A stretch of DNA of 64,000 nt from Candidatus Saccharimonadota bacterium (GCA_017460625.1 JAFUAT010000004.1:62001-126000); one strand, 5' to 3'; counted from the first letter of the stretch, positions 27,339-35,666 are shown. The notes: generated from the sequence alone by a model not told the origin. Numbers and translations: made by a program.

Positions 27339-27763
27339 TTGCTGGCTACCCAGTAGTAGATGTAAAGGCAACTTTGTATGATGGTTCTTATCACGACGTA
27401 GACTCATCCGAACTCGCGTTTACCTTGGCAGGTGCTTTAGCTACTAGAGAAGGTATCGCAAAAGCAAATCCTGTACTACTTGAGCCAGTAATGAAGATGG
27501 AAATTACTACTCCAGAAGAATTCATGGGCGATGTAATCGGTGATATTAACTCAAGGCGTGGACGTATCGATGAAATGGAAGATTTGAACGGTGGCGCTAA
27601 GCTAATTAAAGCTTTCTGCCCGCTTGCAAATCTCTTTGGTTACACTGGTGACCTTCGTGGTATGACTCAGGGTCGTGCGGCTTCTTCGATGGAACTTTAC
27701 GGTTACGAAGAAGTACCACCAAACGTAGCGGCCGAGATTATTGAGAAGCGCAATTCTAAATAA
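27284..27763 (+). CDS. fusA: elongation factor G, C-terminal part in the -1 frame
   Basis: Second piece of the EF-G gene. The frame carries the end of domain IV ([22 protein letters not shown]) and domain V up to a normal EF-G C-terminus ([21 protein letters not shown]). No independent promoter or ribosome-binding site is apparent, and the first ATG (27311) lies inside the domain. Together the two parts give an EF-G of normal length, about 700 residues. No slippery heptamer is visible at the join. It is most simply a one-base deletion in the assembly or in this genome copy. Confidence 0.9.
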   Translation, partial: EYRKPVQKGVEDTLAGGVIAGYPVVDVKATLYDGSYHDVDSSELAFTLAGALATREGIAKANPVLLEPVMKMEITTPEEFMGDVIGDINSRRGRIDEMEDLNGGAKLIKAFCPLANLFGYTGDLRGMTQGRAASSMELYGYEEVPPNVAAEIIEKRNSK

Positions 27764-27784
27764 TCGCTCTAGAGTAAATATCTA

Positions 27785-27820
27785 CTAAAAAACTTACCCC
27801 TTACGGGGTAAGTTTTTTAG
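27785..27820. terminator. bidirectional terminator between fusA and the 27835 gene
   Basis: A 16-bp perfect stem (27785-27800 with 27805-27820) with loop TTAC and A6/T6 tracts, serving both convergent genes. Confidence 0.92.
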
Positions 27821-27834
27821 TGGTGTTTCTTTGT

Positions 27835-29391
27835 TTATCTAATTCTTTTAGATAAACAGAAGAAACTAAACGCTGAGACTGTCACGCCGACCAAAATGGC
27901 TACGACGAGATTGCTACTAGTAGCAGAGGCAGACCCCACAGTGGAGACCACACCAGTATCTGGAGTTTGGAGATCAGCGGAGGTGTCTGGGATAATAATA
28001 ACTTCTTCCTCATAATCTTCGTCTACTATCTCTTGATAGAATAGTGCATAAGTAGAAAACTTATCGCTGTAGAATGAGAATGTGCCATCGCCATTATCGG
28101 TAGCATCAAGGACCTCTTTTGTCCCATTGTGATCGCGCACGACATAGAAGATACGCTTAAAACCTTCGGGTACTTCCGACAAATCCATCTCTTCAGGGAA
28201 GGAGAGAGTTATTTTGTGGGTGGTAGCGGATTCGGAGATTTTATCTACTGGTGTGCCGTTTTGTTTGACGATAAGCTCCACATCATAGTAGCCAAGGACG
28301 ATACCTTCAGTTATCATAGCCTGATAGGCGGATTTTTCTTCGTCGGTTAGAGTAGAAGCATTGACGGTCTTTGACTCAATCTCGGTAGTATATGAATCAT
28401 CATCTTCTGGGGTGTCTGTCACGATAATCAAGAAAGATTGATCTTCGACATTATCACCGTGATAATGGATCGTCATAGTGACTTCGCCTGGTTTGTGTGC
28501 TTCAAAGGTAAAACCTCCGATGCAATCTCCAGATACACTCACGATATTTTCATCACTAGATGAGATCTCGTAAAACGGCAAATTGCCGGTATCTTCGATT
28601 TCGTAGTGTCTAGTCTTGACGTCTTCTGTGCCATAAGCGGACATGTAGAGATTCTCCAGATACGGCTCTTCATAGACCTGGACGTATAATCTAGCAAATT
28701 CATCATTACTATCAATCATTTCCGCTGGGCCATCATAATAGCCACCAGAGAATGGATTATAGAAATAGACATCGTCTGCCCAAGCTTCATCACCTGCCAT
28801 GATGACTGCATCCGACACATACTCACCGATAATCGTGAACGGCTGAGATTCTTCCTCGTCATCATAAGTCCAATTGGCTACTTTGATTTCTTCTGGATTA
28901 TCAAAATAGCTCGATACGAGATCGCTAAGCTTGACCGATGAATTAGTAGGTAGGTAAACATCGATGTGTTCGCCTGTGGCTGGATTAGCGTCAGCGTTCG
29001 GATCGGCAAAGACGTGGACGGTCACTTCATTAGTGTAGATGACGTTCTCGTCTTCGTCTAGATATTCGCAGATAGCCGTAGCACGCCCAACTTTTTTACC
29101 AGAAATAATACAGCGATTGTCTTCATTTTCGTCGTAGCCAATGATAGATGTATCGCTTAAGGTTTTCCTGACCGAGACAGAGTCGGCAGGCTCAGTAATA
29201 CCCGCATCATCCAAACCGGCTTGATCGCCGATTTCTATGTATATTTCTGATAATGTTTGACCGTCGTCACCACTGATTTCCCCTCCTCGCCAGTAGGCTG
29301 AGACATTGCCTGCGCTAGCGATGAGAGGTGCGTTCATACCAAAAAGCACCGACATCGCCACTAGGGCACTTGGCATTCTTTTTCTTGCCAT
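27835..29391 (-). CDS. secreted surface protein with Ig-like regions and PDTG wall-sorting signal
   Basis: A signal peptide (first about 30 residues, ending at an A-S-A type site) is followed by acidic beta-rich regions that look Ig-like. Near residues 340-460 is a domain common in Gram-positive surface proteins, ending with FSFYSDKFSTYALFY. The C-terminus has TPDTG, a hydrophobic segment and a short Lys/Arg tail, matching the anchor of the protein at 1-1242. The ATG at 29391 sits after TTGGAGGT; an in-frame TTG at 29403 lies inside that site. Length 518. Probably a sortase substrate with adhesive or structural role. Confidence 0.85.
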   Translation of the reverse strand: MARKRMPSALVAMSVLFGMNAPLIASAGNVSAYWRGGEISGDDGQTLSEIYIEIGDQAGLDDAGITEPADSVSVRKTLSDTSIIGYDENEDNRCIISGKKVGRATAICEYLDEDENVIYTNEVTVHVFADPNADANPATGEHIDVYLPTNSSVKLSDLVSSYFDNPEEIKVANWTYDDEEESQPFTIIGEYVSDAVIMAGDEAWADDVYFYNPFSGGYYDGPAEMIDSNDEFARLYVQVYEEPYLENLYMSAYGTEDVKTRHYEIEDTGNLPFYEISSSDENIVSVSGDCIGGFTFEAHKPGEVTMTIHYHGDNVEDQSFLIIVTDTPEDDDSYTTEIESKTVNASTLTDEEKSAYQAMITEGIVLGYYDVELIVKQNGTPVDKISESATTHKITLSFPEEMDLSEVPEGFKRIFYVVRDHNGTKEVLDATDNGDGTFSFYSDKFSTYALFYQEIVDEDYEEEVIIIPDTSADLQTPDTGVVSTVGSASATSSNLVVAILVGVTVSAFSFFCLSKRIR

Positions 29392-29418
29392 TTTTACCTC
29401 CAATTAGCTATTATATAT

Positions 29419-29424
29419 ATTATA
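29419..29424 (-). promoter_or_regulatory. promoter of the 27835 surface-protein gene
   Basis: Minus-strand TATAAT 27 bases upstream of the ATG at 29391, with a GGAGGT site between. Confidence 0.6.
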
Positions 29425-29539
29425 ACGCTCGTGTTTTAAATGTGCAAGCATTTTTCGACAGCTCTATTTGCGTAATACTTTTCCGCCGGAAATCCCTTTA
29501 CTTTTTTGAAAAAATAAGCTAAAATAGTAATGTAGAGTC

Positions 29540-29567
29540 TTGGAGCTGGTTTTTATTAGCGCTCCAA
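29540..29567 (+). promoter_or_regulatory. leader hairpin of tuf
   Basis: TTGGAGC (29540-29546) pairs with GCTCCAA (29561-29567), 26 bases before the tuf ATG. A possible -10, TAAAAT, lies at 29520-29525. It may set translation rate or RNA stability. Confidence 0.45.
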
Positions 29568-29593
29568 CCGTAATAACAAATAAAGGAGAAAGA

Positions 29594-30778
29594 ATGGCAA
29601 ATTTTGACCGTTCCAAGCCGCATATTAATGTCGGCACCATGGGTCACGTTGACCATGGTAAAACCACTTTAACTGCAGCAATCACTAACGTTCTCGCAAA
29701 GAGACTTCCAAGTGATGTCAACAAAGCAGTTGCATATGATCAAATCGATAACGCTCCAGAGGAAAAAGCTCGTGGTATCACCATCGCTACTTCCCACCAG
29801 GAGTATGAGTCTGAGAACCGTCACTACGCACACGTAGATATGCCGGGTCACGCAGACTACATTAAGAACATGATTACCGGTGCTGCACAGGTAGATGGTG
29901 CTATCTTGGTAGTAGCTGCCAACGATGGTCCTTTGCCACAGACTCGTGAGCACGTACTTCTTGCTCACCAGGTAAACGTACCAAAGATTATCGTTTTCCT
30001 AAACAAGATGGACCTTGCTGATCCAGAACTAGTAGAACTAGTAGAAATGGATGTAAGGGATCTTCTTAACAAATATGGCTTTGATGGCGACAACGCTCCT
30101 ATCATCAAGGGTTCTGCTACTAAGGCACTTGAAGGTGATAAGGAAAATGAAGATGCTATCATGGAACTCGTCAAAGCTATGGATGAATACTTTGACATTC
30201 CAGAACACGATCTTGACAAACCATTCCTAATGCCAATCGAAGATGTCTTCTCAATCAAAGGCCGTGGTACTGTTGCTACCGGTCGTATCAAACAAGGCGT
30301 CGTAAAGATTAACGACGAAGTTGAAATCGTTGGTCTTCGTGACACTCAGAAATCTGTCGTTACTGGTATCGAAGCCTTCCACAAGACTTTGGATCAGGGT
30401 CAAGCTGGCGATAACGCAGGTCTTCTCCTTCGTGGTATTGAACGCGATCAAATCGAACGTGGTCAGGTAATTGCAAAGCCTGGTACTATTACCCCACACA
30501 CTGAATTTGAAGCACAAGTTTACATCTTGAAGAAAGAAGAAGGTGGCCGCCACACCCCATTCTCAAAGGGTTACAAGCCACAATTCTACTTCCGTACCAC
30601 CGATGTAACTGGTGAAGTTGAACTTCCAGCTGACAAGGAAATCGTCATGCCTGGTGACCAAGTAACCTTTAAGGTAAAGCTCTTGGCCCCTGTTGCTATG
30701 AACGATCAAGACCGTTTCGCTATCCGTGAAGGTGGCAAGACAGTTGGTTCTGGTGTTATCACTAAGGTGATTAAGTAA
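29594..30778 (+). CDS. tuf: elongation factor Tu
   Basis: GTPase that delivers aminoacyl-tRNA to the ribosome. G1 is [14 protein letters not shown], the switch region carries [15 protein letters not shown]3 is [16 protein letters not shown]4 is NKMD; domains 2 and 3 follow with [10 protein letters not shown] and [14 protein letters not shown]. Length 394 from the ATG at 29594, which follows AAAGGAG; an upstream in-frame start would add residues not found in EF-Tu. It stands alone and not next to fusA in an str operon, though fusA lies just 1.8 kb upstream with one gene between. Confidence 0.98.
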   Translation: MANFDRSKPHINVGTMGHVDHGKTTLTAAITNVLAKRLPSDVNKAVAYDQIDNAPEEKARGITIATSHQEYESENRHYAHVDMPGHADYIKNMITGAAQVDGAILVVAANDGPLPQTREHVLLAHQVNVPKIIVFLNKMDLADPELVELVEMDVRDLLNKYGFDGDNAPIIKGSATKALEGDKENEDAIMELVKAMDEYFDIPEHDLDKPFLMPIEDVFSIKGRGTVATGRIKQGVVKINDEVEIVGLRDTQKSVVTGIEAFHKTLDQGQAGDNAGLLLRGIERDQIERGQVIAKPGTITPHTEFEAQVYILKKEEGGRHTPFSKGYKPQFYFRTTDVTGEVELPADKEIVMPGDQVTFKVKLLAPVAMNDQDRFAIREGGKTVGSGVITKVIK

Positions 30779-30796
30779 TAAACTCACTAGAAAATG

Positions 30797-30826
30797 AAAA
30801 AGACCCCCGAAGTGGGGGTCTTTTTT
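30797..30826 (+). terminator. terminator of tuf
   Basis: A 12-bp stem (30797-30808 with 30814-30825) with GGGGG/CCCCC core and a T6 tract. Confidence 0.92.
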
Positions 30827-30853
30827 GAAGGTGCAATGGTTCTATTTTAGACA

Positions 30854-31540
30854 TCATGTCAAACTGGTGGGGCGCCAATCCGATGGCCTTTCAAAGGAAA
30901 TCCGAAGTTTTTCTTTTCCTTTAAATTCAATCAAATCATAGCCATTGGGGTGAAAACCATGGATGTCGGAAGGAGCATGTTTGGGGCCATATTTGAATCC
31001 CAATAATACTTCACCGAAATATTCAGTCTGCACTCTAATGCCGCTAATGCGAAGATCATAGTTGTGTAGACATATGTCCGTAAATCCGGGAAAATAAGAT
31101 GAGCTTAGCTTATCGATGATGATTTTGCTAGGCAGAATCGCTAACTCCCCAGACAAAAATGCGGATATTTCTCCGAGAAATTTTACGGAGCGGTCGTCGA
31201 ATATCATCCTTTTCTGATCGTGATACGGCGTCAAAACTATGAATGAATCTGACGGGCTTTGCTCGATGGCTTTCTGATACTTTTTCCGAAAGATACGAGG
31301 AGTGATCATCTCCGAACTATAGCAGACATTACTGCTAAATTTTTCTCCTTTTCGGAATAAGAATGAGATACTGTCGTCCCGCCATGACAAATCAATCCTA
31401 ACTGGATAGGTTATCCGAGCAAGACGCATAGGGTTCTCAGAGCAGTACACATACCGATATTCTCCCCCCACAACTTCTGGTGCTTTTTTGTCACCCCTTT
31501 TGCCAATTTCGTCAACCTTTACTTCTTGCGCAAAAAACAT
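30854..31540 (-). CDS. hypothetical protein, unknown
   Basis: Not recognised. The 228-residue product is hydrophilic with no signal peptide or membrane segment, mixed alpha/beta in appearance, with several Tyr/Phe and Pro-Ser-D motifs but no catalytic signature that can be named. It has a strong AAGGAGGG site, a leader with a 22-base palindrome (31572-31593) and a TGC-TATAAT promoter (31611-31616 on the minus strand). Its neighbours are tuf and a structured RNA, and no operon partner helps to assign it. Confidence 0.7.
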   Translation of the reverse strand: MFFAQEVKVDEIGKRGDKKAPEVVGGEYRYVYCSENPMRLARITYPVRIDLSWRDDSISFLFRKGEKFSSNVCYSSEMITPRIFRKKYQKAIEQSPSDSFIVLTPYHDQKRMIFDDRSVKFLGEISAFLSGELAILPSKIIIDKLSSSYFPGFTDICLHNYDLRISGIRVQTEYFGEVLLGFKYGPKHAPSDIHGFHPNGYDLIEFKGKEKLRISFERPSDWRPTSLT

Positions 31541-31571
31541 ATGTAGTCACCCTCCTTATGTAAAATATACT

Positions 31572-31593
31572 AGACCCCTTTTAAAAGGGGTCT
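31572..31593 (-). promoter_or_regulatory. palindromic hairpin in the leader of the 30854 gene
   Basis: A 22-base perfect palindrome (AGACCCC..GGGGTCT with TTTTAAAA centre) lies about 10 bases downstream of the predicted transcript start and 32 bases before the ATG. There is no U-tract, so it is not a simple terminator; it may be an operator or a leader hairpin. Confidence 0.5.
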
Positions 31594-31610
31594 CTAGAAC
31601 CATAGGATAA

Positions 31611-31616
31611 ATTATA
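31611..31616 (-). promoter_or_regulatory. extended -10 promoter of the 30854 gene
   Basis: Minus-strand TGC-TATAAT giving a leader of about 64 bases. Confidence 0.65.
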
Positions 31617-31675
31617 GCACAAGATTTATCTTTTTTCAATATAAATTTGTGGGCTTGTGGTTTTTAGAAATGTGA

Positions 31676-31681
31676 TATAAT
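31676..31681 (+). promoter_or_regulatory. extended -10 promoter of the structured RNA
   Basis: TGA-TATAAT placed so that the expected start (six or seven bases later) falls on the first bases of the RNA's closing helix at about 31687. Confidence 0.7.
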
Positions 31682-31685
31682 TAAA

Positions 31686-31838
31686 GTGCAACAGTTATGT
31701 ATTTTTACTAATAGCAAGTCTATTTTATTGTAAATAGATTGCCATTGGAACATTGAAACGGCATCATGAGGATGTTGTGCTCTAATGGCAACTTGCTAGT
31801 AGAATTGCATAACTGTTGCACCTCGTGGTGCCGTTTTT
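31686..31838 (+). ncRNA. candidate structured non-coding RNA, about 150 nt, unknown class
   Basis: Ends: 14 bp perfect closing helix P1 (31686-31699 with 31808-31821). Inside: P2 (31712-31719 with 31791-31798), a hairpin (31720-31725 with 31732-31737) and P3 (31740-31746 with 31784-31790) make a three-way junction with only two unpaired bases, then a 5-bp stem (31749-31753 with 31772-31776) with an 18-base loop. That loop (31756-31771) is complementary over 16 bases, two of them G-U, to the 3' tail (31821-31836). The tail also forms a GCACC/GGTGC hairpin (31818-31831) followed by CGTTTTT. Promoter upstream and T-tract downstream fit an independent transcript. The following gene has its own TATAAT at 31869-31874. 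It does not match any RNA class recognised here. Confidence 0.7.
31818..31838 (+). terminator. terminator of the structured RNA
   Basis: A 5-bp GCACC/GGTGC stem with loop TCGT, then CGTTTTT. Its left arm shares GCAC with the RNA's closing helix, so the two helices compete. Confidence 0.55.
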
Positions 31839-31868
31839 GGTTTAGGAAAAAGGCGGCCTCGCGAATAA

Positions 31869-31874
31869 TATAAT
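31869..31874 (+). promoter_or_regulatory. -10 promoter of the FISUMP surface-protein gene
   Basis: TATAAT with 16 bases to the ATG at 31891 and a TGAGG site between. Confidence 0.55.
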
Positions 31875-31890
31875 ATAAAGTGAGGTAAAC

Positions 31891-33207
31891 ATGCAAAAAA
31901 TCATAATCCAACATTTCAAAAAACATAAAACGCAAAAAACAGGGAAAGAAAAAATCATAACCCTGAGTTTTAAAATCATAACTTTTAGTTTTCTTGGGCT
32001 TAGTTTTGGGACTTTTACTCCGGTTTTTGCCGAGACCATGAAGAGCGAAGTCAATATCAGGCCATCTATGACTCTAGACGTATCAGCTAGTAGTGTTAAC
32101 CTTAATCTAGATCCTGCTACAAATGCGTTTGCGTCCGAAGACATCGACATCACAGTAGGTACTAACAACAAGGCTGGCTACTGGATTTCTATGAGTTCTG
32201 CTACTTCTGGTTCGGACTTAGTAAACATTAATGATAACACCAAAACTATTCCTACTATTACTACAGCTGGAAGCTATACTAGTTCTAACTTTCCAATCAA
32301 CCAATGGGGATACAAAATAGATTCTGGGAACTACACTCCATTTGTTTCTGGAGCCACCATCAAAAGCTCTAATACTACCGCAAACGGTGAAACGTTTAAG
32401 CTAAACATTGCCTCAAAAATAGATTATCTTCAATCACCTGGTACTTATAATATGGTTTTAAATATCAAGATGCTGCCGAATGTGATTCAGGAATATATGC
32501 AAGATATCACTCCAGAAATGTGTACTGAAGAACCAAGCGTCGTCATGGACAAACGTGATGGGCAGACTTATACCATTGCGAGGCTTAAGGATGGGAAGTG
32601 CTGGATGACACAAAACCTGAAGCTTGGAAAGTATACCGATAGCCTCACGCTCACGAGCGAAAATTCGAATGTAGGTACGAGTGGGTTCACATTGGATGGA
32701 AAATTGATGGATGGAAAATTTATCGATGAGAAAGTGAATATTTCTACGTATTACTGTACCGATAATTATGGTTGTTATTATAATTGGTATACAGCTGTAG
32801 CAGGAAGTGGCAATACCTCGTCTGCTGCTGGAAATATGCCGTATAGTATTTGTCCTGCTAATTGGATACTACCTTCAGGTGATTCGGGTGGCGATTTTGA
32901 AATATTAGTAAACGCTTATGGCGGAGCTAGTGAAATAGTTTCTCCCATTCTTCTAGTTGATCCGCCAAGTAGTACAGAAAATATCAATGGTGCATCTATG
33001 CCTGGTTTCTTGCTTGGGGGTGATTATAGGACTGACGGTGTTGGGGTGGGGATAAATTTAGATTCCGTTTATTGGTCTAAATCTATGTCAAACAAGATAT
33101 CTTACGAACCTTACGATTTCTTTATTAGGTTGGACCGGCAGCATCAAATAGACACTGGGAGACCTGCTTCTGGCCGTCCCGTCCGTTGTCTCCTTAAAGA
33201 ATTTTAA
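31891..33207 (+). CDS. secreted surface protein with N-terminal adhesin-like domain and C-terminal FISUMP domain
   Basis: Basic N-terminus and signal peptide (residues about 25-50, cleavage near VFAE). Residues about 55-200 form a beta-rich domain with NQWGYKI, NYTPFVSG and SPGTYNMVLN, related to the domain in the protein at 57534-58523. The C-terminal about 220 residues are a Fibrobacter-succinogenes-major-paralog domain: DGQTYTIARLKDGKCWMTQNL, CPANWILPS and the terminal GRPVRCL. Cys residues may pair outside the cell. No PDTG anchor is present. The role is probably surface attachment or glycan contact, inferred from family use in CPR and Bacteroidota. Confidence 0.85.
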   Translation: MQKIIIQHFKKHKTQKTGKEKIITLSFKIITFSFLGLSFGTFTPVFAETMKSEVNIRPSMTLDVSASSVNLNLDPATNAFASEDIDITVGTNNKAGYWISMSSATSGSDLVNINDNTKTIPTITTAGSYTSSNFPINQWGYKIDSGNYTPFVSGATIKSSNTTANGETFKLNIASKIDYLQSPGTYNMVLNIKMLPNVIQEYMQDITPEMCTEEPSVVMDKRDGQTYTIARLKDGKCWMTQNLKLGKYTDSLTLTSENSNVGTSGFTLDGKLMDGKFIDEKVNISTYYCTDNYGCYYNWYTAVAGSGNTSSAAGNMPYSICPANWILPSGDSGGDFEILVNAYGGASEIVSPILLVDPPSSTENINGASMPGFLLGGDYRTDGVGVGINLDSVYWSKSMSNKISYEPYDFFIRLDRQHQIDTGRPASGRPVRCLLKEF

Positions 33208-33239
33208 AAATAGCTCCTGTTTGTAGGGAATTATTAAGA

Positions 33240-33602
33240 CTAATCGTGAATCAAATTAGCGCAATAATCTTTTAGCTCTGGGATATCATTTTCTACCGTA
33301 TCCCACAAAATATCCGGCATAACTTTACCATAAGCGTGCACAATTCTATTTCTAAATCCAATAATAGCTCTCCATTCTATGTCTGAATGTTTTTCCTTAA
33401 ACTCATCACTTAATTTGCCTGCGGTCTCACCAATTTGTTGAACGAAGAAAGCCAGCATCGCTCTATATCCGTTGTTTTCTGTGATTTTCTCTAGACTTAA
33501 ATCAAAATCTTTCACTGCATCAGCAATATTGTCGCAATAATTTATAATCATCCTCAGAAGAAAAGCATCTTTGTCAGGCTCCATATAGTAATATCCTGTC
33601 AT
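33240..33602 (-). CDS. hepT: HepT-type toxin, HEPN RNase family (DUF86)
   Basis: A roughly 115-residue all-helical protein with RNRIVHAYG, the Rx4HxY motif of HepT toxins; the Tyr is the residue that cognate MntA-type antitoxins adenylylate. It overlaps the 3' end of the nucleotidyltransferase gene immediately upstream, typical for the HepT/MntA pair. The start is either the ATG at 33602 or the in-frame ATG at 33584, which gives a shorter 11-base overlap; family alignment slightly favours the shorter form. Expected to be an RNase held inactive by its partner. Confidence 0.9.
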   Translation of the reverse strand: MTGYYYMEPDKDAFLLRMIINYCDNIADAVKDFDLSLEKITENNGYRAMLAFFVQQIGETAGKLSDEFKEKHSDIEWRAIIGFRNRIVHAYGKVMPDILWDTVENDIPELKDYCANLIHD

Positions 33603-33864
33603 TTTTTATTAAATCAAAGAAGCCTGGGAACATGCCGTCTTCGGAAGTGATATCCACGTCCGTGCCCAGTTCGGCCTCTAACTCGTCACAAAAATGAAAA
33701 TAGTCTTTATAAGTATGTAACTCGCCCTTGTCTATCACCAAGTCTACATCGCTATTCTCATTCGCCGTGCCTTTAGCATAAGAACCAAAAAGATACGCAC
33801 TTTTAATGCCATATTTTTTACCAATTTTAGACACCACGTCTTTTATTGTGTTAATAGTTAACAT
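33574..33864 (-). CDS. mntA: MntA-type nucleotidyltransferase antitoxin
   Basis: Minimal nucleotidyltransferase of 96 residues. The polymerase-beta-like motif is intact: YLFGSYAKGTANENSDVDLVID, giving G-S-x-A and D-x-D, with a third acidic residue in TDVDI. In the characterised family the enzyme adds AMP to the Tyr of HepT and so neutralises it. Promoter is the leaderless type (TGG-TATAAT, seven bases before the ATG). First gene of the pair, co-transcribed with hepT. Confidence 0.9.
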   Translation of the reverse strand: MLTINTIKDVVSKIGKKYGIKSAYLFGSYAKGTANENSDVDLVIDKGELHTYKDYFHFCDELEAELGTDVDITSEDGMFPGFFDLIKNDRILLYGA

Positions 33865-33871
33865 ATTTTAT

Positions 33872-33877
33872 ATTATA
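33872..33877 (-). promoter_or_regulatory. leaderless promoter of mntA-hepT
   Basis: Minus-strand TGG-TATAAT with seven bases to the ATG at 33864. Confidence 0.7.
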
Positions 33878-33890
33878 CCATAGCCATAGG

Positions 33891-33921
33891 AAAAATCCCA
33901 GAAACAATTTCTGGGATTTTT
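33891..33921 (-). terminator. terminator of rpsJ
   Basis: A 14-bp perfect stem (33891-33904 with 33908-33921), A/T-flanked on both sides; lies just upstream of the mntA promoter and insulates it. Confidence 0.9.
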
Positions 33922-33927
33922 ACTTGA

Positions 33928-34254
33928 TTACATCTTGATTTCTGCGTCTACGCCGGCTGGCAAGGAAAGATTTTGAAGGCTTTCGATGGTCTTTGGAGTG
34001 GCGTTTAGAATATCGATTAGACGCTTGTGAACCTTCATTTCAAAGGATTCACCACCAGTTTTATAAACGTGTGGGGACTTTACCACGGTAAAGCTACTCC
34101 TTTTAGTAGGCAAAGGGATTGGACCGCTAACCTTAGCACCGGTACGAATAGCGGTATCCACGATTTGGCGGGCACTCTGATCAATCACGCGATGATCATA
34201 AGCCTTGAGACGAATACGGATGGTTAATCCTTCGGTTTTTTTAGCTTCTGGCAT
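33928..34254 (-). CDS. rpsJ: 30S ribosomal protein uS10
   Basis: Small-subunit protein, also the NusE antitermination factor. The 108-residue sequence matches along its length: [47 protein letters not shown]. The N-terminus has about eight extra residues. It is a single gene with its own promoter (34347-34352, minus strand) and terminator and is not at the head of an S10 operon. AGGAGAAAGG precedes the ATG. Confidence 0.97.
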   Translation of the reverse strand: MPEAKKTEGLTIRIRLKAYDHRVIDQSARQIVDTAIRTGAKVSGPIPLPTKRSSFTVVKSPHVYKTGGESFEMKVHKRLIDILNATPKTIESLQNLSLPAGVDAEIKM

Positions 34255-34346
34255 TGTTTTCCTTTCTCCTCTATAACCTTAGCTTGACGCTTAGATGGTC
34301 AGGCAATAAGTTTTTTAGGGGTAGATAATTAATTATTGATATCTTT

Positions 34347-34352
34347 ATTATA
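34347..34352 (-). promoter_or_regulatory. extended -10 promoter of rpsJ
   Basis: Minus-strand TGTGA-TATAAT; the leader is about 85 bases with a purine-rich ribosome-binding site near its end. Confidence 0.65.
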
Positions 34353-34382
34353 TCACACTTTGCATGAAAAATCAATATAGAG

Positions 34383-34388
34383 TATAAT
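34383..34388 (+). promoter_or_regulatory. leaderless promoter of the wall operon
   Basis: TATAAT (no upstream TG) with six bases to the ATG at 34395. Confidence 0.68.
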
Positions 34389-34394
34389 AGGTGT

Positions 34395-35666
34395 ATGAGT
34401 TTCGCGACATTCAAAAAGCGATTTTATTTCAAGTTAGCGAAGTATTTTCAGTCTCTAGCAAATCGAGCACTAAAAAGATGGCATCCGCGTATCATCGCGG
34501 TAACTGGTTCGGCTGGAAAAACCACGATGCTGACTCTCTTAGAGCACGAAATGGGAGTTAAGGCCCATTATTCGCATGACGCGAATTCTGCTTTTGGGGT
34601 GCCGTTTGATTTACTGGGACTAAAGGGCGTAAAGGCGTCCAAAATGAAGTGGCTTTGGCTAATTGTAGCCGCGCCGATTAAGTCTCTTTATTTTAAACAC
34701 GATGAACCATTTTATGTAGTAGAAATAGACGGGGAAAGGCCACACGAAGCCGAGTTTTTGGCTGAGTGGCTAAAACCAGAAGTGACGATTTGGGTGTCTG
34801 TGGGGCTCAGCCACGCGGCTCAGTTTGAAAAGGTGGTGGAATCAGGCGAGTATAAGGACTTAAAGAGTGCTATCACGGCGGAGTTTGCCAATTTGCCAGA
34901 AAACACTCAAAAACTGGTATATATAGATGCTGATTCCAAGTTGATGAAAACCGCCACAGAAAATATTAAAGCAAAAGTGATTCCAATTAAAAAATCGCTA
35001 CTTAAAAAATACGTAGTTTATCCTGATTCCACAGATTTTACTTATGGCGACACTACTTTTCATTTTAACCACCCTGAGCCAAGAGATATAGCATTTAATC
35101 TGTTCGTTTTGCAAGATTTAATGAAATATTTAAAGATTAAATTTGATCCAGATTTTTCGGCGGTGCGACAAATCCCAGGTAGGAATTCCTATTTTAAAGG
35201 AAAAAAAGGCATTGATATCGTAGATAGTAGCTATAATGCCCATATGATTTCGATGGCTTCGGTTCTAGATATGGTTAGACGGATGCATGCCGAAAAGAAA
35301 TGGCTGGTAATCGGAGATATTGTTGATCAAGGGTCTTTAGAAGAGGAGGAGCACAAGAAACTCGCAAAATTGATTGCCGATGTGGAGCCGGATAGAGTAA
35401 TTTTAGTGGGGCGACGCACCAAAAAATACACCGCTCCAGAGCTAAAAAAGTTAGGAGTATCTGCCGTTGCAACGACCGACCCAAAGAAGGCGCTTCTATA
35501 CATAGAAAACCACATCACAGGGAAAGAAACATTAGTGTTTAAGGGGAGCCAATATCTAGAATGGATTATTGAAAAATTATTGGCCGACCCGGCAGACGCA
35601 AGTAAGCTCTGCCGCCGCGACAAGGGCTCAGTACAGAGAAGAAAAAATTGGGGGCTAGACTCATGA
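34395..35666 (+). CDS. Mur ligase family protein (MurF-like)
   Basis: ATP-dependent amide ligase fold of peptidoglycan precursor synthesis. The P-loop ITVTGSAGKTT-type motif (AVTGSAGKTTM, about residue 36) opens the central domain; VEIDGERPHEAEF and SVGLSHAAQFE follow the MurF layout; the C-terminal domain has IPGRNSYFKG and DSSYNAHMISM, the latter equal to the MurF D-x-Y-N-A-x-P motif. It lacks the N-terminal UDP-binding domain of true MurF (423 versus about 450 aa), so the substrate may not be UDP-linked. First gene of five overlapping ones including two FemAB proteins. Exact acceptor is unknown. Confidence 0.85.
   Translation: MSFATFKKRFYFKLAKYFQSLANRALKRWHPRIIAVTGSAGKTTMLTLLEHEMGVKAHYSHDANSAFGVPFDLLGLKGVKASKMKWLWLIVAAPIKSLYFKHDEPFYVVEIDGERPHEAEFLAEWLKPEVTIWVSVGLSHAAQFEKVVESGEYKDLKSAITAEFANLPENTQKLVYIDADSKLMKTATENIKAKVIPIKKSLLKKYVVYPDSTDFTYGDTTFHFNHPEPRDIAFNLFVLQDLMKYLKIKFDPDFSAVRQIPGRNSYFKGKKGIDIVDSSYNAHMISMASVLDMVRRMHAEKKWLVIGDIVDQGSLEEEEHKKLAKLIADVEPDRVILVGRRTKKYTAPELKKLGVSAVATTDPKKALLYIENHITGKETLVFKGSQYLEWIIEKLLADPADASKLCRRDKGSVQRRKNWGLDS

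Noticed and set aside
31572-31593. Terminator upstream of the 30854 gene
   Set aside because: The palindrome has no T-tract on either strand and lies downstream of the promoter within the leader.
31686-31838. Retron-type non-coding RNA (5' and 3' ends pair as a1/a2)
   Set aside because: No reverse transcriptase or retron effector gene is nearby; the neighbours are a FISUMP protein and an unknown protein. No stem clearly matching msd is present.
31891-33207. Diversity-generating retroelement target protein (lectin-like C-terminus)
   Set aside because: The C-terminal domain is FISUMP, no template/variable repeat pair was seen, and no reverse transcriptase is in the window.
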